64,000 nucleotides of DNA from positions 17,115,775 through 17,179,774 of the forward strand of contig JALGPY010000009.1 of assembly GCA_023055425.1 (NCBI GenBank). The letters run 5' to 3'. The notes under the pieces were generated by a model that made no database searches, was not told the origin of the DNA, and saw only the letters and a list, made by a program, of their open reading frames with translations. Within the stretch, counting starts at the first letter, position 1. Each line of letters begins with the position of its first letter. This document shows, one piece after another, positions 56,711-64,000 of this stretch. Position numbers and translations under genes: made by a program. The DNA is from Linanthus parryae. Taxonomy: Eukaryota > Streptophyta > Magnoliopsida > Ericales > Polemoniaceae.

Positions 56711-56718
56711 TATATAAA
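56711..56718 (+). promoter_or_regulatory. TATA box of the short RPA-like gene
   Basis: TATATAAA in the context CACTATATAAAGAC, about 100 bp upstream of an ATG at 56821 and followed by a pyrimidine-rich leader. This spacing fits a plant core promoter. Confidence 0.5.
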
Positions 56719-56820
56719 GACTCCTTCCCATCTTCTAAATCAGTATCACATTGCAACCAATACCATTGAGCTGTACAACTTGTATCAGATTACAACTACC
56801 AAATCCAATCTAATTTCAAA

Positions 56821-57774
56821 ATGATGCCATCAAAGATTGCAGATGTTCGCGCGTCATTGGTAACGTAACACAATTTTCTATTATTTTCATCACATATTCG
56901 AGTGATGCCCGCGATTTGCAAATATGTACTAATATTTAGATCTTTCTATCTTTTTACCTTTTTGATTTTGGGTGGTTATTTTTTCGTCCATTTTTTCCAT
57001 TCATTCCTTTCTTCCCACCTCTCTCCCTCTTGCTTTTCAATCTTTATTCTTAATCATAATTTATCTTCCTTAAAACTTTGTTAATTTCAAATCCGTCCTT
57101 CTAATGTCTGTTTCTTCAATTGTTTCCAACACCGAAAAGCCTATGTATGAGGAAGCCTGGATAAAGGTCTCTGCACGTATCTTCCCGACAAATCAAACCG
57201 CATGGTTCAATGCCTGCAACCATTGCAATCGTGTGTGTAGACGTCCGAACTGTTCTGTGTGTAATAACACTCAATGCAACACGAGCCCCAGGTTGAACAT
57301 TCTTATTCCTAATTAATGCATGAAAACTAACTGAATTCATTGACTACGTTCAAATACCACAAATTCAGAAATTAAAAATACATGCAAATATAATAAAATT
57401 ACATACCATTGATACAGGTGCCGAGTTATGGTAGAACTTGAAGATGACACTGGAATCATGAACATGATGTTTTTCGGCCAGGCTGCGGAGACGCTCCTCC
57501 AGAACACTGCTGCAAATCTGGCAACAATTACACCACAGGTACTGCCTAACTTGCCCCAAATGTCTTTGACCATATCACACTACTTATTCCTATCAAATTT
57601 ATTGGTAATCATACTCATATCCCACAAAATCTGACATTTCATTCTCAGGAACAAGAAGCTCTGATTGTCAGCTTGAACGCGGAGAATGCAAATGAAAATT
57701 TATATGTTCGGGTCTTAAAAATGCACTCAGCCAACCAACCACAGGATAACCAAATGGGTTGTGAAGCAAGTTGA
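56821..57774 (+). CDS. Short RPA1 C-terminal-domain-like protein
   Basis: The model is exons 56821-56859, 57140-57291, 57418-57538 and 57649-57774, all with GT/AG ends and consistent phases, about 145 aa. MMPSKIADVRASL is joined to YEEAWIKVSARIFPTNQTAW, the zinc ribbon CNHCNRVCRRPNCSVC, then CRVMVELEDDTGIMNMMFFG and EQEALIVSLNAENANENLYV. This is the C-terminal OB fold of RPA1 without OB-A and OB-B. It resembles the end of the RPA gene at 47.3-47.9 kb but is clearly diverged. The last codons differ by a frame from the expected KWVVKQVEYAW tail (a stop in that frame follows at about 57785), so a small indel near 57730 is likely. It has its own TATA box. Confidence 0.6.
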
Positions 57775-57977
57775 GTATGCATGGTGAAGAAATTGATAAT
57801 CCATGCATAAACCAAGACGATGCCACCCAATATCTGCAGCGACTGATCAGTGAATGTTTGTCTGGTTCCTTCTACAACGCGTTGTACTATTAGCGATCAT
57901 GTTTTCTTTTATTTATGCTAATTTTGTATCACTTTATGCTTCTATCTGCAATAATAATAAAGCCACTAATAATACTT

Positions 57978-58016
57978 CCTAAATTATTAATTTATTTTAT
58001 TTTATTTTATTTTATT
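57978..58016. repeat. (TTTTA)n microsatellite
   Basis: About seven ATTTT units seen directly. Confidence 0.9.
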
Positions 58017-58623
58017 CTTACAACAACAATAGTATCACAAGTGTCTGAAAGCATTACCTTGAAACAGAAATAAGACATTTCTGAAATTATAATGTTATAA
58101 AACCCTGGGTAAATTCAATATTTACACAATTTCTTTTCACAACAACTCAATATCATCTCTATATACGCAATATGTCGTGCCTGTAAAGGAAAACATTGTA
58201 ACACGACAACAAATATTCACACTTAATAGTTTACCATGCAATATTGACATGATAAGAAAAAATCAAAAATGAAAGAAAAGGTTTTTACTGTTCCAGCTCT
58301 GCCTTTGATTCGGACAGAACGCTACATCGAAGCAGCTTTAAAGTACACCATCTGAATGAGGACAAAGTAGCTCAAGTGTCTATTGTTATTGATACACATA
58401 TTCATGCTACACATGAATCCAATGAAAGTAAGTCAGTGCTCTAATCGTAAACAGTAGAATGGAAAGAAACAAATTACCTGACAAATTCACAGATCAACAG
58501 TATGGTATCATCTAGCATTACGTTCGAAGCATTTAACTCCACCTGTTCTATAAGAAAGCTATAGATGCTGTCATCAACATAACAAGCTGCATAAACAATC
58601 CACTGTCACCGTAAGCAATAACA
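58017..58623. other. Spacer, no gene recognised
   Basis: Non-coding AT-rich sequence. The piece at about 58290-58400 is richer in GC and could hold an exon remnant, but no domain is visible. Confidence 0.3.
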
Positions 58624-59442
58624 ATGTCAATGCACAAAAGATCAGCCTCTGAAGAAGAAGTCACCAGTAATCAAACTGTTGCAAGTTCTTCGGCTTCAAG
58701 TCCATCACTATCGCGGTTTGTTAGTGCAGCAACCCTGATTCGAGAAACACCTCCCCGCCCCATTTCGACTCTTCGAAGTAAGTTTCCCATCATATTTTCA
58801 TGTCATTCTCCAATGGTACTTACAAAATGTAATGCTATCATGTTATTCTATAATATTAGTTAGGAAATGAAATATTATGCTCCCTGCTAAATTAATTGAA
58901 ATGTTTCCCTGATATATCCTAATATCTGATTCTCTCCCTGGAAGGAGTGGTCAGGATAAGTGTGCATGGTTTTATTTCACCGGCAACAAATACCGGTGGA
59001 ATCCGTGGTGTCTGCCGAGATGACAATGAAAACTGGCAGCTTGGTTTCATCGGAAGAATAGATGGTGTTAGTCAGTTGGAAAGTGAACTGTGGGCAATTT
59101 ATCATGGTATTCATTCAGCATATGAGAATGACTGGAAAGAAATCAAGATTGAGACCTCCAACTATGAAGCGAGCAAAATCTTTCATTTGCTGAAACACTG
59201 CTCCACTCTCGATGAAACGTGAGATTCATGATGGATATGCATTACTGAGACGAATGAAAATACCCTTGATTCCTATCGAAAGACTGGACAATAGTGTCGC
59301 GCATCAGCTTGCAACTATAGGATCACAACAAGTTGATCGTTACAAAATATTGTATGATGCTCCAGATATTATTCAAGATATAATTGTCGAAGACAAACTA
59401 GAAAGTTGTAAGCGTTACATTTCTTCTCCTGACACAGACTGA
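58624..59442 (+). pseudogene. RNase H-like protein that has lost its acidic residues, frameshifted
   Basis: Exon 1 58624-58777 (MSMHKRSASEEEVTSNQTVA, Ser-rich) joins in phase to exon 2 58945-59442 (GTAAGT donor, TGGAAG acceptor). The domain follows the RVT_3 pattern, but the usual acidic positions are altered: RISVHGFISP in place of the first FDG Asp, LESELWAIYHGI (Glu kept), IKIETSNYEAS (Asp to Asn) and LDNSVAHQLATI (last Asp to His). A one-base shift near 59217 separates DETxxIHDGYALLRRM from the first half. If translated it could not be a normal RNase H. It may be a binding-only derivative or simply decayed. Confidence 0.6.
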
Positions 59443-60276
59443 TGCAGTCTCATCAGTACGACAATTAAGTCCCTCTATCCATGTTTTTGTTCTAATATTG
59501 GTTGCTAATAAAATTAGAGCTATCTTAACAACTTTTATTTCACTTAAACTAACTATATTACAACATTAACTGCAAGCTAATTTTCAATATACAAGAAATA
59601 AACTAACAACTACTTAGTACAACTACACATCATCATTACAAGTAACTCATGAAACGAGGTTACAGTGTATCGACTCGAGAAAAATAGAATTATTAGTTGA
59701 ACATACACTAACATAAACAAATGAGGTGCAAGTACATACATATGACACCCAAGATGATAAAAAGTAAGGTATAACTGCGTGGCCACAGCTGAAGAAACAA
59801 GACATGAACATAATGCAAGGTTTACATTCAAGATAATCAAACTGAATTGGACCACATTCTTGGCTGATTGTGGCAAACAATAACATAGATTATGGATTCT
59901 CTAAAAATTGAAATGTGTGCCAACACCTACATGAATATGGACATTTGGAATAAGTCAAATAATAAAACTCCATGCTATTGAATGCTAGCTTCCAAACACT
60001 ATTTCACATCTACCTTGGCATGTAATATATATACTACCACTGCTAAAACTACTGCATTACTTCAATCAATCTAACAAGGAAAACCCACCGAGCAAGAAAA
60101 GGCAAATCGACAATCTTACTGTGATATACTACTGTAAGTTCTTCGCAAATTAATTCGTTTGTTCAGTTTGATTCAACTCAAATACATGTATAACTACAGC
60201 ATCATGTAACCACAATCAGCTCATTATTCTGTGTCCAATTTCTACAACAATGTTCATTTTTCAGGTCTTCTCATCA
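59443..60276. other. Spacer, no gene recognised
   Basis: AT-rich; ends with a plausible acceptor TTTTTCAG at 60256-60263 just before the next frame. Confidence 0.3.
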
Positions 60277-60891
60277 ATGGCTGACATAGCAACTGATATA
60301 CATGATCTTCGTCTCCTACCAATACATCTAAACATGAGTGACAACAATCAAACACCCCAACTAATCAAAGTCAACTGGACAATTGAACAAGTCAGGTTAT
60401 TCGTCAGTGTAGGTCGTACTGAATTTCCTGAGTTCCACATACACGAAGTTGTTATATCTTCCACAAAGTCTCCCACGACCAATAACAGATATGCACGAGA
60501 AATATTACAGTGGGATATCAATGCAGTGGTACCGGTTTTTTCAAACTGCAGCTCCATGTCTATCCTGCTGTGGAACTGCCAGCCAAATAATACGGATAAC
60601 TTCGAACCGAAGTTGGCAACTTTACTCGACAACTATGAACTTGACATTATGGTTCTCTTCCAAACAAGAATATCAATGATTGAATCAGGCAGGCTTGAGT
60701 TCCTAAAAAATCTAGGATTTTCTAGCATGCAAAATGTGGAACCAAATGGCGACGACGGTGGAATTTGGTGGGGGTTCAAGAAAGCAAAGATTAACGTTAT
60801 TGCACAACCCCCAGTTGGAAAATCTATCGAACTGATAGCTACCAAGAAAAATTACGCAAAATGGGTGCATAGAGCTATTTACGGTAGATAA
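60277..60891 (+). CDS. LINE-type endonuclease-like N-terminal domain, standalone
   Basis: A 204-aa frame from the ATG at 60277; the codons before it look intronic. The first 95 residues (MADIATDIHDLRLLPIHLN, NWTIEQVRLFVSVGRTEFPE) are unfamiliar. From about residue 98 the sequence follows the LINE apurinic-like endonuclease start: MSILLWNCQ (conserved Asn), LATLLDNYELDIMVLFQTRI (where LINEs have a catalytic Glu, here Gln), GRLEFLKNLGFSSMQNVEPN and GDDGGIWWGFKKAKINVI. The frame then stops, about half-way through the usual 230-residue domain. So it is truncated and lacks the metal-binding Glu: not an active nuclease. The frame is intact, which is notable in a decayed region. Confidence 0.55.
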   Translation: MADIATDIHDLRLLPIHLNMSDNNQTPQLIKVNWTIEQVRLFVSVGRTEFPEFHIHEVVISSTKSPTTNNRYAREILQWDINAVVPVFSNCSSMSILLWNCQPNNTDNFEPKLATLLDNYELDIMVLFQTRISMIESGRLEFLKNLGFSSMQNVEPNGDDGGIWWGFKKAKINVIAQPPVGKSIELIATKKNYAKWVHRAIYGR

Positions 60892-62557
60892 ATATCATGA
60901 ATTGCTTTAACTTTTTTTTTTCTCTTCTTTTCTTTTTTCAACTTTTTCTTGTATTTTTTTCCCCTGGTTGTGACATTTCTTCTTCTCCTAAATCATATGT
61001 ATAATAATGCGTAATCTGGACTATCATATATCGTTTACTTGTAACACAATATTGAAGTATATGCGTTCGAGGAAGAATGATGTTCAACAATCTCAGCTAA
61101 TTTATTTCAATCTGATGGACAATAAATAATAGTGGTTCAAGAAATTTCTACTTCTGCTTCATATTTTCCATTACGATTATGAAGCAATTTCGTGGTTCGT
61201 GGAGATCGTATTAAGCAGTGGTATTTTCAGGTTCTGATATACTCAATTCATAGCTGATGCTTAATACCAATGAGCTTTTGTTGACATGCATAAAGATGAC
61301 ATGTGTCTGTAAAAGGGTTTTTAAAAAATATTTGGTGAATGAAAGGGATAAATATATAAAGTGATCTAACACAGCCAGAAATTTTCATTTAAGGAGGGCA
61401 CATGAGAAAGAGGTTATCTTCAACCTGGATTTTATTTTGTTAGTGCCCATTACATTTAGGGTTTAGGGTATTCTATGAAAAATTAACTTTAATCATGCAT
61501 GTATTAAAGGGCTAGAAATGTCTTCTTTAGATAAACCCTTTCAAGTGTAATTTTTTTCCTACTTTTAAAGACTTCTATTTTTTTTTCTTTTTGAAAGACA
61601 AGGCTTCTAATTTTGTTTAGACCCTCAAATGCCTTGAACTGGCCCTGCCTATGTGAGTGCGTGAATTGAAGTGAAAGCATCGCAGATAGCATGGAATAAT
61701 CATAAATTTCAAGGGAGTGATATTACAGTTTGTGGAACAAAACCAATTCCGGACAAGAACAAATATCATCGCAGTGGAAATATAGTACTACCCTGGTTCC
61801 GTCCAACATTAACAACAGGCGATATTAAAAAATATCTGAAATCGCGTCCTTCTATTTATCTTTTTGTTTAACTACTTCGTAATTGACTGTTACGACTTGC
61901 TCTAAAAAGCCCTTGGAATGAATACAAGAAAGAAATGGAGTTTGTATTCGTCACATTCAATTGTTCTCCCTGCTCAAATCAATAGCAAACAATTATCCAG
62001 TAATAAATTAAAATATCACTTGAAAAACTAGCACTTTTAATGTCCATCTTTCTCAATGATTTAGTGCAAGTCTATATAAAGGCATAACAGAGTTTGTCGG
62101 TTTATTACCCAATTTGCAGCGATGCATATACGAGGTTGCCTGCTCTGAATTCTGGAACAACAACAACAACTACAACAATGAAATCAACACTAGAATCTTC
62201 TACCAGAATAAATAGAAAGCATGATTATATTTTTTCCATTAATATCCAGGATCAACTTGCCGGATGAGGAAATTAATCGTATCAGTTTATGTGCGGGAAA
62301 AAAAAAATTATTACTCGTTTGATGAACCACACACAATTTCTGTCGATCCATGATTAACATAATACAATAAATCATTCTAAACGAACATTAAATTAGCTCA
62401 AATAAAAAACTGCATTGGTAGACGAAATATAACCCAAGATTACATCAGTTCATATCCCCATTTCAAGATAAACATAAGTAAACTCGACAATACAACTCAT
62501 AATACCTAACATAAAACTACACTTGATCATATCATAACATAAAAAATCCTAGAAACT
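60892..62557. other. AT-rich spacer, no gene recognised
   Basis: Contains T-rich tracts (60911-60965), two telomere-like units tttagggtttaggg (61456-61469), and a TATA-like ctatataaagg at 62071-62081 with no supported gene downstream. Confidence 0.35.
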
Positions 62558-62998
62558 CTAGGATCTTGGTTTCTTCTTGCACGACTCTTCAACATCTTCA
62601 TTTGTGTTTTTCCACTTGCTGCCCTTATCTGGTGTCGCATCCGGCGGAGATGTTGATTTCTTCTTTCGCGAATCTTCACTGCCTTTGGCTGTCACTTTTT
62701 TCTTCTTCCCTCTACCTGAACTGGAAGAACGAGAAACAGAATGCTTCCACTTCAGCGGATATGAGGAAGCCGTGTCAGTTCTCCAGAAATCATCTTCTTC
62801 CTCCGCGTCTGAGTACACTGTTGTTTCCGAGACCTTCCCGACCACATAACCATGTTCAAGCCAACTCTCCCATTCAGACTCACTCTCTGTGAATTGTTCC
62901 TCACTCTGATATTTTTGACTTTTCTTCATCTTCTTCTTGGTCTTTTTCTTAGCAGTCTTCCTCAACTTTTCATCGGTATTTTTCTTACCGGAATCCAT
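62558..62998 (-). CDS. Lys/Ser/Glu-rich low-complexity protein, unknown
   Basis: Minus-strand frame of 146 aa from ATG at 62998-62996. MDSGKKNTDEKLRKTAKKKT is followed by more KKK runs, an acidic/aromatic middle (ESESEWESWLEHGYVVGKV, SDAEEEDDFWRTDT) and a second basic, Ser-rich half (SRSSSSGRGKKKKVTAKG, CKKKPRS). Long basic clusters suggest nuclear or nucleic-acid association. No domain recognised. It is antisense to all other Helitron cargo genes. Low complexity gives long chance frames, but the alternation of basic and acidic blocks is orderly. Confidence 0.4.
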   Translation of the reverse strand: MDSGKKNTDEKLRKTAKKKTKKKMKKSQKYQSEEQFTESESEWESWLEHGYVVGKVSETTVYSDAEEEDDFWRTDTASSYPLKWKHSVSRSSSSGRGKKKKVTAKGSEDSRKKKSTSPPDATPDKGSKWKNTNEDVEESCKKKPRS

Positions 62999-63943
62999 TG
63001 AGTCACAGTATGTTATGACTGTAGCCAATTGCTTGTGCTTTTACAAGAAGTAAGCAGGGAGGTCAAAAGACCATAGCAAATGTTCATATCCTTTCATGTA
63101 ACTTGTTAACATGCATCTTGAAACAGACACATCTTGAATAAATGCAAGCTGCAAGACAGATGAATCAAGCAAAAGATACTGCAAACTCCACTAAATCTAC
63201 TAAAGAAATCTTCAATTCACATGAAACAATGCATGTAAATGCTGAAACCTAAATCAGAAGGAGAGAAATGGTGGGTGATTGGGGAGGAGAATAGGCGTTG
63301 ACAATGGATTAGGTTATTAGGTTATGATTATGATTTTGATGGGCTCAAGGAGCTGATGATGCTCATGGGGGAGCAGAAGAGGCTAATTATAGAGAGCAAT
63401 TAAGGAGAGAAAGAAAATTTTGAAAACCTCTTTAAAAAACATTGAACATCTGAATGCAATGCATTATACCGACTATGCATGAACTGGTAATACTCTACAA
63501 AAAGTATACCCGAGGAACATTACTTACCGTTTCCCATGGAAGGCTGTTCAACGTTTGAAAATCAACGTACCAGGACAGCACCATCGTGTCATAAACAAAA
63601 CATCATTAATAATTCATTCAAATATGAGAGGATAATTAATAACTCTAAATCAATCAAATCAGCCATTGTTAGGTTCCCAATTTTGAATGCAAACCCCATG
63701 TATTGACACATCCATCGGTATTACGTAATTACAGACCAAGAATTACAAAGTTTGAGAAACTATACTATTGCTTTAAAAACAAAGAAGTTAGGGAAGCTGA
63801 ACTATATGAAATCAACCGGTTTTGAATTGTGCTAATATAGTGTTATTGTAAAACATAATACTCAATATATGCTGCTAAAATTACATAAGTATCAATTGGA
63901 ATGACAGTGACACAGGAATGAAGTTCAGAGCAAGAAGACAACG
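62999..63943. other. Sequence up to the candidate Helitron 3' end, no gene
   Basis: Probably includes the promoter and leader of the minus-strand Lys-rich frame. No other feature recognised. Confidence 0.3.
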
Positions 63944-63977
63944 CCCGATTCAAAGGCACGGCGCGGAGTGAACCTAG
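63944..63977 (+). other. Candidate Helitron 3' terminus (hairpin and CTAG)
   Basis: CGCCCG (63948-63953) can pair with CGGCG (about 63959-63963) with one bulge, leaving an A-rich loop. About 10 nt later comes CTAG at 63974-63977, followed by T. This is the layout of Helitron 3' ends (short GC hairpin, then CTRR, inserted between A and T). The stem is short and imperfect, so this is a candidate only. Confidence 0.4.
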
Positions 63978-64000
63978 TGTCTCTAATAAAAAAAGAATTG

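Larger units (their letters stand above)
29884..63977 (+). mobile_element. Giant decayed autonomous-type Helitron (candidate limits)
   Basis: The 5' end reads A|TCATACTACCTAATATAAAA followed by GAAGATATGG, matching plant Helitron 5' termini (host A, then TC, then an ACTAnnnTATAAAAGAAG-like block). The candidate 3' end is a short GC stem (CGCCCG/CGGCG with one bulge, 63948-63966), 7-10 nt, then CTAG|T at 63974-63978. Inside on the plus strand are Rep/helicase and RPA1-like genes, which define an autonomous plant Helitron, plus RNase H-like, B3 and endonuclease-like genes. Without the nested 7-kb LTR element it would be about 27 kb. The coding content is certain; the 3' limit is a hypothesis, and the rightmost genes could instead be neighbouring host or captured DNA. 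Confidence 0.5.

Noticed and set aside
61456..61469. Interstitial telomere repeat (TTTAGGG)
   Set aside because: Only two units; too short to be more than a chance or telo-box-like motif.

Overview
This is plant nuclear DNA, most likely from a eudicot. The protein-coding segments carry GT-AG introns. The repeats are those of angiosperm genomes: Ty3/gypsy, hAT, Stowaway-like MITEs, LINE, SINE and Helitron. There is no sign of bacterial operons, rRNA or CRISPR. The species cannot be fixed from the sequence.

Left part (1-5166): the 5' end of a minus-strand Ty3/gypsy element (gag start, primer-binding site for initiator tRNA-Met, LTR), a decayed hAT transposase fragment, and a clean 660-bp non-autonomous hAT element with a perfect 8-bp target duplication.

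Host gene (5167-28968, minus strand): three coding exons splice in frame into a 469-aa protein with two U1/matrin-type C2H2 zinc fingers. Exons 1 and 2 lie at 28 kb and exon 3 at 5-6 kb, separated by an intron of about 21.7 kb. That intron holds nested gypsy and LINE fragments, three Stowaway-like MITEs, two copies of one small hAT family, two long-TIR foldback elements and several local tandem duplications. Tandem duplication also hit the exons: exon 1 has two extra decayed copies, and the end of exon 2 has an extra copy that could be an 87-nt in-frame cassette exon.

Right part (about 29.4-64 kb): a very large, decayed, plus-strand Helitron. A Helitron-like 5' end lies at 29884 and a candidate 3' end (hairpin, then CTAG|T) at 63977. 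Inside are a Rep/helicase gene with in-frame stops, frameshifts and a lost Walker A lysine; an RPA1-like gene; and an unusual accessory set: an RNase H-like gene with all four acidic residues, a two-domain B3 gene, a short RPA C-terminal-domain gene, a second RNase H-like gene that has lost its acidic residues, and a LINE-type endonuclease-like N-terminal domain with its key Glu replaced. A nearly intact, pol-less Athila/Tat-type LTR retrotransposon (31346-38360, LTRs of 1690 bp, 5-bp target duplication) sits in the Helitron's 5' region.

The most interesting unit is this Helitron and its cargo. The Rep/Hel and RPA genes explain an autonomous plant Helitron. The B3, RNase H-like and endonuclease-like genes are not standard parts and could be captured host genes or a co-evolved accessory module. 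Its 3' boundary lies only 23 bp from the window edge and needs confirmation.
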